Assembly (NCBI GenBank): GCA_963920525.1
Contig: OY986438.1
Coordinates: 190,656,962 to 190,720,961, forward strand
Direction of reading: 5' to 3'
DNA length: 64,000 bases
Origin: Dichetophora obliterata
Taxonomy: Eukaryota; Arthropoda; Insecta; Diptera; Sciomyzidae
The notes below the pieces were generated by a model. The model was not told the origin of the DNA. It did no database searches and saw nothing but the letters and a program-made list of their open reading frames with translations. Of this stretch, positions 34,508-44,255 are shown in pieces (the stretch's first letter is position 1; every line of letters begins with the position of its first letter). Position numbers and translations under genes: made by a program.

Positions 34508-35808
34508 AAGGGTGTCCCAACAAGAGCGCAATTTTTAAATTTGAAATAAAACACAGATATTTAAAAAAAAAATCGTGAAACTTTATTATATCGGAAAGTA
34601 GACAGAATGAGGTTATGTATGGAACAATATATCGTGCAGATGGCCGCCGCGGCTTTGCTGGCATACACGCGATCTTTTAATGAAATTTTCAATGACCGTT
34701 TTGCATAAATGCTGCGGTATTTCATTAATGCAGCGTCCAATTTCCTCTTTTAAGGCTTGAGTCGTCGTCGGCTTATTCGCGTAAGCCATCGACTTCAAAA
34801 AACCCCAAAGAAAAAATCTAATGGTGTTAAATCGCACGATCTAGGCGGCCAATTCTGATCTCCAAAACGCGAAATAACACGACCGGGAAATGACTGATGC
34901 AGCAATTGAATTGTTTCTCTGGCTGTATGACATGTGGCGCCGTCTTGTTGGAACCACATGCCCTCCACATTCATTTCTTCAATTCTAGGCAAGAAAAAAC
35001 TGGTTATCATTTCACGATACCGAACACCATTGACTGTTTGCGCTTGACCTGCCTCATTTTCATAAAAAAAAGGTCCAATGATTCCTCCAGCCCAAAAACC
35101 ACACCACACAGTGACACGTTGAGGATGTTTTCTTCTCGTGAATCACTCGAGGATTTTCCTCACCCCAAATGCGACAATACTGCCTATTGACGAAGCCATC
35201 AAGATGGAAATGGGCCTCGTCACTGAAGATGATTTTAGCGGCAAAATCAGCATTTTCATGTTGTCTCTCCAATACCCAATTAACGAACTCCCTTCGCTGT
35301 CCATGGTCAGCTGGCTTCAGTTCCTGAGTCAATTGAACTTTGTATGCACGAAGATGCAAATCTTTCGTCAAAATTCGCTGCATAGTGGATTTGGAGACAC
35401 CAATTTGCTGAGCTCGGTGTCGAATTGAGGTGGATGGAGTTTGAGCGACATCATCACGTACAGCTGCGACATTTTCGGTCGATCGACCTGGTCGAAGGCG
35501 CGTTGTTGTCTTTACATCACTAAAAGACCCAGTTTCGGCAAATTTATCCATTAATCTCTTTACAGTTGACTCTTTTGGAGCATTATTGTGACCCCAAATT
35601 GATCGCAATTTGCGAACTGTAGCCGCAAAACTGTCACCATTTTGGTAAAACAATTTCACAATGAGAATGCGTTGTTCATTCGTGTAGCGCTCCATTTTTA
35701 CTAACCTCGTACCTTCTACTAGCAAACAATATCAATTGTTCAAATGTCAAACAATGACACTTCGAATGGCGCAAAATTTAAAAATTGCGTTCTTGTTGGG
35801 ACACCCTT
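34508..35808 (-). mobile_element. mariner-like element A, DD41D type, complete ends
   Basis: Termini read inward are AAGGGTGTCCCAACAAGA on both sides, about 35 bp of inverted repeat with one mismatch, flanked by TA (34506-34507 and 35809-35810). The 1301-bp length is typical of IS630-Tc1-mariner elements. The transposase is on the minus strand and is broken. Confidence 0.9.
34613..35695 (-). pseudogene. DD41D mariner-like transposase, two frameshifts
   Basis: The frame starts MERYTNEQRILIVKLFYQNG and has an N-terminal helix-turn-helix region, then SDEAHFHLDG (first Asp) and FQQDGATCHTA (second Asp). Next comes WPPRSCDLTPLDFF (third Asp), with 41 residues between the last two, i.e. DD41D. The end is SRGGHLHDILFHT. 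A frameshift near 35105-35135 falls just before HPQRVTVWCG, and a second near 34800-34812 lies in the T-run of the LDFFLWGFLKS codons. All catalytic residues survive, so inactivation is recent. DD41D elements of the rosa group were first described from a Ceratitis fruit fly. Confidence 0.85.
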
Positions 35809-36427
35809 TACTTATCTACGGCGTTGATTGAAACATAATTTTTTTTAGTATTTCTCTTTAAACATCAGGCAATACTTATTTTAAACAGGACTTAAATTCC
35901 AAATATAAGGTTAAAAAATTATTCTATAACACCGTTTTTATGTTAAAGATAGTTTATTATTTGTAGTAAATTTCGAAAAGGTGATACCATTTTATTGCAA
36001 ATAAAACATGTTTTTATGAACTGTTTAAAATTAGTAGTATTTTTAATTAAAGGTAATTGATATACCTTTCATTTATTACAACAATTTATTCTAATTGGAT
36101 AATCATCTTAGGGGCTCTATTAATTAAAACATTTGAATTCTAAAAATTTTCATAAAATGGAAAATAAGTTTGCTTACAGAGTCATAAAAATAAAAGAAAT
36201 TTTATGGTTTCATAATTTTTTGTAAACTATGTTCTATTACAAAGAAATAACATACAACTCTAAAAAATCTGTTAATAAATACAAGTGTTAAAACTAATTG
36301 AGGTAAAATAGAAAAAATCGATAACAAAATCGATCAATACAAAACCACTTAAATCTTGACTTCTGGAAACGCATGGGGCTCTTCAAGGTAAATACCTTTA
36401 AAGATTTTGTTTTGAAATAAACAATAT
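35809..36427. other. AT-rich spacer, nothing recognised
   Basis: The sequence between the first DD41D element and the protein relic at 36428 shows no features beyond A/T-rich composition. Confidence 0.4.
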
Positions 36428-36630
36428 TTTTCCCTCCGAATCTTGGTGATGAAGCGATGAGCGCAGAGAAAGATTTTACCAGCAAAATGAAAAATATGGA
36501 GCGTCGACACACTGGCTCCTGGAACGAGTCCATGATGGGAGACTACGCATGGTTTCTCATAAGAAAAACAGATTTAAGTGAAAATAAGAGACAAAGTAGA
36601 TCCAATAATTTATTTCAATGTCATCCATCT
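36428..36630 (+). pseudogene. C-terminal relic of an arthropod repetitive protein family (FFPxNLGD... type)
   Basis: The reading FFPPNLGDEAMSAEKDF, then KMKNMERRHTGSWNESMMGD, then YAWFLIRK follows the pattern of a highly repeated arthropod protein of unknown function. From family knowledge, the usual form has a FFPENLG...ERFHQD...MEKRYQGKW...ML-ADYCW arrangement. The family is probably carried by a mobile element. The copy has lost the HGERFHQ core and is a fragment only. A relic of an upstream part of the same family lies on the opposite strand at 40150-40444. Confidence 0.6.
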
Positions 36631-36656
36631 GTTATTTTATATTTTGACCTTTTTTA

Positions 36657-37943
36657 AGGATGGGTGTTTTTTATATAGTGATACAAGTTTAAATCATAAT
36701 AAAACATAGTAACATATTTTTATTATCAATAAAATGGGCTTTATTGGATGGAAAATTATACGACATTAATGTTTGAATATGATTTCGGCTATGTGGCCGC
36801 CACGGCTGGCGCGTACAAGACGCAATCTGGAAAATCAATTTTCACAAACTTTTCGCAGCATTTGCGGCCGTATCTCGCCGATAACTCTTCGAAGGTTGAT
36901 ATTCAGGTTTTCAGTTGTTTGTGGATTATCGACGTAGACAAGTGACTTTACATAACCCCAAGGAAAATAATCCAATGGGGTTAAATCACCCGATCTTGGG
37001 GGCCAATTAATTGAGCCATTTCGTGAAATTATTTTTTCGTCAAAAGTTTCCTTGAGTAAATCAATTGTAGCGCACGCTGTGTGGCATGTGGCTGCGTCCT
37101 GTTGGAACCACATATCAGCAAGATTAATGCCTTTGTACTTTATACCGTTCACCATTGACAGTAACATTCTGACCATCATCGTTTTTGAAGACATATGGGC
37201 CAATGCCTCCGCCAGCCCATAAAGCACACCAAACAGTAATTTTCTGTGGATGTAATGTTGTTTCGACAAAAGCTTGCGGATTCTCCTCACTCCAAATACG
37301 ACAATTCTATTTATTTACGTACCCATTCAATCAAAAATGAGCTTCATTTTATTTCATGCAAAATAAAATTTTCCATGGAAATTCAAAATCAATATCAATT
37401 TGTGCTTCAGCCCAATCGCCAAATTGGCAGCGCATACGATGGTCATTTGGCTTTAATTCTTGCACAAGTTGAATCTTGAAAGGTTTTAAGCCAAGATGTT
37501 TTCGTAAAATCGTCCATAAAGTGAAAGGACACAACCCCAGTTGCTGAGAACGGCGACGAATTGATTGATTAAGATCATCTTCAATGCTTTCCCGTACAGC
37601 GGATACAGATTCTTCAGTGCGCACTGTTTGGCGTCTCACGGGATGCACATTATCAGTAACAGTAAAAGTGGTCCGAACACGATATATTGTTCTTCGAATT
37701 AGCAGCTCTGAAGGACTATTATGTACGCCATAAAATGGACGAAGTGCACGATAAGTTTGACGAACAGAACCATTATTTTGATTAAAAATTTCCACAGTAA
37801 GCTCGCGTTGCTCTGGTGTAAGTCGATCCATAATGAAATGTCAAAGCAAACTAAACAAAAAGCAAATATCAGCTGTTAAATGGGTGGTCAAATAAAGCAA
37901 TAATGCCAACTCAAAGTTGTATCACTCTATAAAAAACACTCTT
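36657..37943 (-). mobile_element. mariner-like element B, DD41D type
   Basis: The left end GTGTTTTTTATATAGTGATA and the right end, read inward, GTGTTTTTTATAGAGTGATA are inverted repeats followed by ACAA. TA occurs at 36655-36656 and 37944-37945. The outermost bases differ by a small indel between the ends. The transposase on the minus strand is degenerate. Confidence 0.85.
36766..37831 (-). pseudogene. DD41D mariner-like transposase, multiply broken
   Basis: The frame begins MDRLTPEQRELTVEIFNQNN. It is broken around 37290-37350, where the first catalytic Asp would lie (a stop and frameshift sit near WKILFCMK). It resumes with CRIWSEENPQAF, a WCALWAGG block, FQQDAATCHTA (second Asp) and WPPRSGDLTPLDYFPWGY (third Asp), again 41 residues apart. 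A further frameshift precedes SRGGHIAEIIFKH at the end. It is clearly inactive and more decayed than element A. Confidence 0.8.
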
Positions 37944-38635
37944 TACGAATATGTGTCGAATGTACGAATATTTTCTTTACGAATAGAAATTTTACTAATA
38001 AATGTTTTGAGTGTATCTTGAATATTAAATAAATTTTTTGAATATTTTTATGATGTAATTTTGATTTAATGATAAAGTTTTTCATTGACTCTGTTTTTGA
38101 TCTTGCCTCAGTACTTGAGTACTTTATTTAAATAACCATAACACATTTTTATTTTAAAATTACCACACGTAAAACAGCTTTTAGTGTGGTACGATTAGAA
38201 AACGGTTTTTGTATCATTAGTAAGACGTAATGACACATATTTTCAAGTTTTCACTTTCTAGCTCCAAAGGGGAGGAGGGATGATCCTCATCTATAAAGTT
38301 TTATACTCGCCTAATCAAGGAGAATCACCACCAGAGGGAATTAATGTTATATCTGGGGCACCTTGTATATAATTCATGCATCTTTATATATAAAAATACA
38401 TATGTCCTTATTTCTTTGCACATCACTGCATATTTCATATTCTTGAGTGAGTTGTATTAATATAATTTCAATACAAAATAATATAAAGCATTTTACATTT
38501 TTGTGTTATATGGAAGGTTACTATTTTAAATAAATAAAATAAAAGCTAAATTTATGTAAAAAGATTAATTTTTCAAAAAATATAATAAAAATCTCAAAAA
38601 AATAAAGTAGTTATTTTTTTATTTAAATTAACTTA
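37944..38635. other. AT-rich spacer, nothing recognised
   Basis: A somewhat GC-richer part at about 38260-38350 (GGGGAGGAGGGATGATCC) has no homologue I can name. Confidence 0.35.
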
Positions 38636-39671
38636 CCCCCCTATTATGGATTTCCATACGATACACGATAGACGCTTGCAAGCGTATCGTAAAAATCAAG
38701 CCTTCGTATTATCGTTTTCATACGCCCGATAGATCTACTATTGCGAATGACAGTGATATTTGTTTACATTTTACAGTGAATTCAAGAAAAAACAATTGAA
38801 ATTCTCTGAACTGAAGTCACTTCAATATTTTGAAAGTTCAAAAATAAAATATATGAGCACGTTTCCGCCGACATCCACGGCGTTCAATATAAGTGGAGAG
38901 AGCAATGAGACATGTATAGATGCTGTGGAAAGAAGGAAGTTGAAGGATGCTTATAATCTCGCGATAAAGAAGCTGTAAAGGAACTCATATTCATCCCAAG
39001 ACTTCAAAAGCAAACGAGAACGAAGTTGGAGCTCCTATGCCAGGAACAGCCATTGATATTCGTTTTAAGGAAGGTGACAAAGTCGAAAAGGGACAGCCGC
39101 TTGTGGTTCTATCTGCCATGAAGATGGAAATGGTCTTGCAGTCGCCAAAAGCAGACATTGTCAAGAAACTCGAAATAACCAACGGCATGACATTGGAAGG
39201 TGGCGATTTGCTCATGACGGTGGAATAAGTTTGTTGAGGTTATTTAATTTCAACATTTCAATTTTACTATGTCGTTATCAATAAATCGGTAAATTTATAA
39301 TCTGCGTTTTCTTCCATTAAAGTGGCAAGACCTCCCATTTGAACTTTTGAGATCGCAACTTTTGGCCTGAAATATCGCTTAATTTTGATCAAATCCTTTT
39401 AAAAACTCATTTTTATATCTTTAATATTTAAATATTTTGAAAAAGATTAAAATTTTATATAAAATTTCAACTATCGGACAAGAATATTCAGCCGCTTGCA
39501 AGCGTATGAAATTGAACAGCTGATCTGATACGTATCGTTTCGTAATACCATTTTTTTCAGATAAACGATAAACGCTAACTGTCGGATTTAATACGACAAA
39601 CGAAAGTTCGTAATACCGCTTAACAGAATGCAAGCGTTTATCGTTTATCGTATGAATTCGTAATAGGGGGG
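38636..39671. mobile_element. PIF/Harbinger-type element with captured host gene fragment
   Basis: The left end CCCCCCTATTATGGATTTCC and the right end, read inward, CCCCCCTATTACGAATTCAT are inverted repeats that continue with CATACGATA-ACGATA-ACGC over about 45 bp. A TTA trinucleotide flanks both sides (38633-38635 and 39672-39674), the target size of PIF/Harbinger elements. The length is 1036 bp. It contains no transposase or nuclease domain. Its interior carries a pyruvate carboxylase fragment and a small unidentified open frame at 38760-38978. Confidence 0.75.
38960..39228 (+). pseudogene. Pyruvate carboxylase C-terminal (biotin carboxyl carrier) fragment inside a transposon
   Basis: From RDKEAVKEL onwards the translation follows the end of pyruvate carboxylase. 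It includes NEVGAPMPGTAIDIRFKEGD, then KVEKGQPLVVLSAMKMEMV with the biotinylated lysine in AMKME, and ends at a natural stop TAA (39226-39228). One base is missing near 38984, between KEL and HPK, breaking the frame. The BCCP domain of about 63 residues downstream of Met39037 is intact. The normal enzyme uses this domain to carry CO2 on biotin between active sites for anaplerotic oxaloacetate synthesis. Here it is a duplicated scrap flanked by Harbinger ends and not the host gene. Confidence 0.85.
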
Positions 39672-40149
39672 TTATTTTATCGTTTATAAATTTTACTAGG
39701 TTTTCACTAGGTTTCCCTAGAATATAAGAAGTTTTTCATCTTAAATCGCTTTAAATTGACTAAGCAAAAAAGCAAATGCAATCTAAGTAAATTAATAAAA
39801 AATTTCAAATGAGTAGCAAGAAAGCTTTTTTGTTAAAATTTCTTCGTTTCTGGTTTTTGTCATTTTCCTAAGCCTTAAATCTTTTATGGTGGCGAACTCT
39901 TAAATTACACTAGGCAATAAATTCAACAAAAATGTCTGTGTTCCTGTAGCTAACATACATTTCTGATGTGTTCACTTACTATAAATATAAATAAAATTTT
40001 AAATTCTATGATTTCGTTTTTTGTAAATTATCTAACTTTACAATTAAGGTGCTAAACTAGACATTTTTTGTCAATTAAAATTTTTTATGGAATTTATTCT
40101 AAAAAATTTGTACAATTTTCTCTAAAAACAGTTTGATACTTTGGTATTA
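39672..40149. other. AT-rich spacer, nothing recognised
   Basis: Only A/T-rich sequence, with no termini or coding motif. Confidence 0.4.
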
Positions 40150-40444
40150 TTCTTTAAGTTTTGTTGAATGTGCTATCGGAATTGAAGCTAATTTGTTGCC
40201 ATTATGCAGTAACACACATTTTAAACTTATTTTTGAGCTATCTAAGAAGACCCATTGCATTTAAAAGTCCAGGAATATTCTAACAGTATACGATTTTCTC
40301 CTCCTTTGCAAAGTATCGAAGAATATCTCGTTCTATAGTCCGGTAAGTTTTAACTGATACGCCAGGCTGAAGACAACGTTTTTCTTTAAGTCTTGATGCT
40401 AGAAGCTCCGCTGATTTTTTGGATAGCTTTAGATCTGGAATTTT
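40150..40444 (-). pseudogene. Relic of an arthropod repetitive protein family (LLASRLKEK / LLHNGNK type)
   Basis: On the minus strand IPDLKLSKKSAELLASRLKE continues with KRCLQPGVSVKTYRTIERD and YFAKEEKIVYC. After frame changes, FLDSSKISLKCVLLHNGNK and LASIPIAHSTKLKE follow. I recognise this order (SAELLASRLK ... ED.LVYC.. ... DSSK.SLK.VLLHNGN) from a very common uncharacterised arthropod protein, presumably element-borne, whose far C-terminus matches 36428-36630. Several stops and shifts are present, so it is not functional. Confidence 0.6.
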
Positions 40445-41050
40445 ACCCTGTGTATTTATTTAGAAGTTTTTTATCAAAATTAAATAACATCATTAAATTT
40501 GAATTAAGGCAAAACACGCCAACAGATTTTAATGAATTATGGCTTATTTTCTTTGTAACGAAAGTGTGTTTATAACTTAATATCAAAAAAAGAGCTATTT
40601 TGACATATTTGAATTTTTATGAATTATAAAATAATAAAGTTAAAATTTTACAAAAAAAAATGTTTTTTTCAGAAGAACTTTCTGAATATTTCCGAAACTA
40701 TTCAGATAATCAAAAAACATTGTGCATGTAACTTAGAGGCAATTTAGCTGCGGATTTTCGAATTTTTTATTTAACCAAATCAGACTTACTGTTCTGGAGT
40801 TATGTTTAAATCTAAGATGAAACCTCCTTAATTTTTAAAACAGCGGTTTATCGCGAGAACCGGAGTCAATTCAAATAATCTAAATAATAGGCAAAGATCT
40901 TTATCAATGTATATACTAAAATTGACTACCAAATCCCATGCCGCAGAATCAGTGTTGTCCTGTGTTATATTTTTTGACTAGCTCTGACAATTTTCACTAG
41001 TATTAGTGACTAGTATGACTAGATACATTAAAGGAACAATTGGAAAAAAA
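40445..41050. other. AT-rich spacer, nothing recognised
   Basis: A tract of CACTAGTATTAGTGACTAGT words near 40995 forms a small imperfect palindrome. Nothing else is seen. Confidence 0.35.
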
Positions 41051-41263
41051 TCAATAATTAATATCATCTGTAAAAGCTATTCCATCTGCTATCCAAGATT
41101 CGATGCTCTCAATCACTGGGATAGAAGAAGCTGGTAGCTTTGTTGAGGATTCTTCAAAATAGAATTTTTCATCGGATTCTATGGCGACCCATTCAGGTGA
41201 ATCCTCATTTCTAACGCAAAGAAATTCACCTGGTCTTTGACAGAGTACCCTTAAAGGCTGCAC
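41051..41263 (-). CDS. Unrecognised coding-like segment, minus strand
   Basis: About 70 residues with balanced, protein-like composition (PLRVLCQRPGEFLCVRNEDS, SPEWVAIESDEKFYFEES) end at a natural stop near 41051. A possible splice acceptor (GGGTGCAG) lies at the 5' side, read on the minus strand. I do not recognise the family. It may be a terminal exon of an unknown gene or a captured or transposon-derived fragment. It lies head to head with the plus-strand segment 41427-41666. Confidence 0.3.
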   Translation of the reverse strand: MQPLRVLCQRPGEFLCVRNEDSPEWVAIESDEKFYFEESSTKLPASSIPVIESIESWIADGIAFTDDINY

Positions 41264-41426
41264 CCGAGCTGAACCAAGTTCTGTGTTTTTGTGTTAATGC
41301 TTTCTGAAAATTGATTTATTTAAATAGTATTTTTTATTCCGATTTATTGTAAACGATATAATACAAACTTATGGCAATTCATAGAAGTTTTAAAAACGAA
41401 ATACAAGCCGCAGGTAGGACACGACC

Positions 41427-41666
41427 TTGAACCGATTTCTTCTTTCTGAGAAGGACAGTACATGTCATACGGTATCTCCTTTGATCAAGAACATTCAGGC
41501 CTTAACGTCAAAGCCTGTCGCAAAAGCAAAGACCCAAATTTTTCAGACGTGTGCTGAGATGGTGAAGGAACACCAAAAGGTTCCTGTGTCGAGGGAAAAG
41601 GTGGTGGAAGAAATCGTTGAAACAAAAGTTAACCATCAATTTAGACGATCAAACATAAACATGTAA
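41427..41666 (+). CDS. Unrecognised coding-like segment, plus strand
   Basis: An 80-codon open stretch (e.g. SEKDSTCHTVSPLIKNIQAL and KEHQKVPVSREKVVEEIVET) is GC-richer than its surroundings and of charged, helical composition. It ends at a TAA following NINM. A possible acceptor (CCGCAG) occurs just upstream at 41412. No known domain is visible. It could be a short exon or a captured gene scrap. Confidence 0.3.
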   Translation: MNRFLLSEKDSTCHTVSPLIKNIQALTSKPVAKAKTQIFQTCAEMVKEHQKVPVSREKVVEEIVETKVNHQFRRSNINM

Positions 41667-41734
41667 GGTTAAAAATTTTTGAAATGTTTGTGTTATTAAT
41701 TAGAGGTTTTTCGTCGATTTTTTTAATTTTTGGT

Positions 41735-41845
41735 AACGTTACAATATCTAAACACCTCCCCCCTACCGTTACTTACCGCAGTGCATTTTAAAACCCCTCC
41801 TCCCCCCTAAATTGGTAACGTAGTTTATGGACGACCCCTTTCTAA
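41735..41845. repeat. Fragment of a GTAACGTTAC-type repeat
   Basis: GGTAACGTTAC at 41733 and TTGGTAACGTAG near 41814, with C-rich stretches between (CACCTCCCCCCTACCG, CCCCTCCTCCCCCCT), then GGACGACCCC. This resembles a widespread insect repeat containing a GGTCGTCCATAAACTACGTT phrase. The class is uncertain. Confidence 0.35.
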
Positions 41846-42811
41846 TGGTATTAAGAACAAGAATTATAATAAAAATTCCTTCAATTCTGTAATTTTCTTA
41901 AGACTTTATGTACTCAAGCAATATCTCTAACTTAGTTTTTAACCTTTTTAAATCACTTGCACTGGCCTCAACTAAAGTGCTGCTCGACTGCTCCCTAAGT
42001 AGCAATTATAGGATGGTTAAAACAATCACTACTATTTTAAGTGAGTGCCAGAAAAAATCAAAGAAAGTTTTCAAGTTTATGTTGTTCAACTAATGGTAGC
42101 CTTTTATAATTTAAGTTGCTTATCTACAAAAAATCTGCATTGAAAAAAAAAGTAACAACAGCAAACGAAAATTAAACGCCCTAAAAGTGAGATTTAATAT
42201 AAAAACAGTTTTGTTACTTTCTCGAAATGTTAAAAGGTTTAAATATTGATAGTGAAAACTTCAAATAAAAAACATTTTTATTTGTTGGCTATTTCAGGTA
42301 AATATATGTTTTCAACAGTTTTTTGAGCAAGACATAAAAAATAAAACAAAACTAACTTAAAAAAGAGATAACAACAGCCAAGTGGAAAAAAAAATTGGCA
42401 GAACCGAAACCATAAATAAAGGTTGCATTGTAAATGGATTATTTTGGGCCCACCCAGATGACCAATTCACAAAAACCCGAAGAAGAAGAAGAAGAAGTGG
42501 AAAAAGAAAAACAGCAATAACAACAATAAAAATGTTTAAATAAATTACAATAACAGTGAAATGCCAAAAATAAACGAGAAAAAAAACAGCTAACTAGGAA
42601 AGCAATGATGAATGCTGTAAAAGAAAGCGCAAATAACAACTATTTTAACAGCTTCCACTTCCTACAACGTGACTAAATAGTTAAAAGGTAATTTTTTTTC
42701 CCATTACATTTATTTCATTTGAGTCCGAACTAACTTAATTTGGTAATTTTTGTTTGCCAATTTTGCTGTAGTGTAGCTCATATGTCAAAACTGAACCGTG
42801 AAATTCTTTAA
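41846..42811. other. AT-rich spacer with a short GAA/TTC run
   Basis: A (GAA)n run occurs at 42479-42497 and simple A-rich sequence elsewhere. No gene is recognised. Confidence 0.4.
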
Positions 42812-43323
42812 CCCTTTCAGTGGATTTGCCCAATACATTGGACACGTCAGAAAGTAATTTTTATATTTATTTTGCAACGCTTTTTTTCAAATCAAATCAT
42901 TTGGTTCTATGAAAAAATAATGGTCCAACCAATGATGAAAATAAATTTTGAGAGATATTTGACCTTTGCCGAAGAATAGCAAAAAAAGAAATTGTTGGCC
43001 TATTTTATAAGAAAAAATCAAATGGACAAAAGTCAAATTTATTTTTTTATCTTTTTATGGCTTTAATGATAAGAATATTAAGAGGGCTTAAAAACCAAAA
43101 ATCTACAAGGTTGAAAACCCTTCAAGAGATTAAAAAAGAAGAGCTTTTTTGTCGAACAGGAGTAAAACAATTTTTTCTTTGTACAAGCTTGCAAAACGTA
43201 AGTAGCGCAGATAAAAATAAAAGGTATGTTTTTCATCTTTTTAGGACCTAATGATAGGATAATAGGATAATATTACCTCAAAAATATTATTTTGTTCTTA
43301 GTATAGCCTAGCCGTTGAAAGGG
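42812..43323. mobile_element. piggyBac-type MITE (TTAA target)
   Basis: The ends CCCTTTCAGTGGATTTGCCC and, read inward from the right, CCCTTTCAACGGCTAGGC are inverted repeats. Both are flanked by TTAA (42808-42811 and 43324-43327), the signature of piggyBac elements. The 512-bp interior has no transposase. Confidence 0.8.
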
Positions 43324-43327
43324 TTAA

Positions 43328-44255
43328 GAAAGCTTTTTCTTGTTGCTCGATGTGTGTATTTTGTACTGAAAGTCTTCATTGTCTTTGTTGCTAATAAGAA
43401 AAAATTAAATTATAACGAGTTTATATTTGCTAGTGACACCTTCTAATTTCCCCAAAACTATTTACTTGGTCTGTTTTTTTTTTTTTTTTTTTATGAAGTC
43501 TCTATGAAGACTCTATGAAATCCTTTTATTGTTTTTTGAACGCTTTAATAGTAAAAGTGTTGATAGCGTAAATATTTCAAGAAAATATTTCTAAACTCAA
43601 TTTAAAAAAAAAAAGAATTTTTTTATGACAAAGAATCTGCTCTACAGAGGAAGCAATTATAGGCACGTGTTACCCTGACACAAGAAAAGCTGTATGAAAG
43701 AAAGAAATTTTCATTGCTTCCAGTTCTTTTTGTTAATTGATTTCTTAAACCATTTTTAAATTTATACTGATTGATTACAAAATCTGTTTTTTGACAAATG
43801 TTGATTAATAGTAAAAATATCTCGATTAATGCTGCTTTAAATATAAGGTAAGCTTTAGTGATTAATGTTCATTAATTAATAACGCACGAGCTCGAAATCA
43901 CCTAATTAATTTATGCTCGAATGAATCTGGTTTTTTTTTCAACTGTAGTACACAGCTCAGCAGAACAAAACAAAAGTTAATGCTGCCCTGGATATCTATG
44001 CGGTTTATTATTATTACGTTTCCCACAGATTCCAAATATAGTCATAAAAATCGAAATATTTGTGAAAACGTAATAACTTGAATTTTGATCTTAATACCAG
44101 AGCAAAATGCTAAATAATAATTGTAGTTTGCACAAAAAAAAATTATATTTAGTTAATGGATATTTAAAAAGATATTAACTTAAAAATTCCAAGATATCGG
44201 TCACTAAAATCGAGTTATTAAATTAATTTCTGTCCGAGTAAATATAAAAATTTTT
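43328..44255. other. AT-rich spacer
   Basis: Contains a T run at 43474-43491 and no recognised gene or transposon terminus. Confidence 0.4.
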
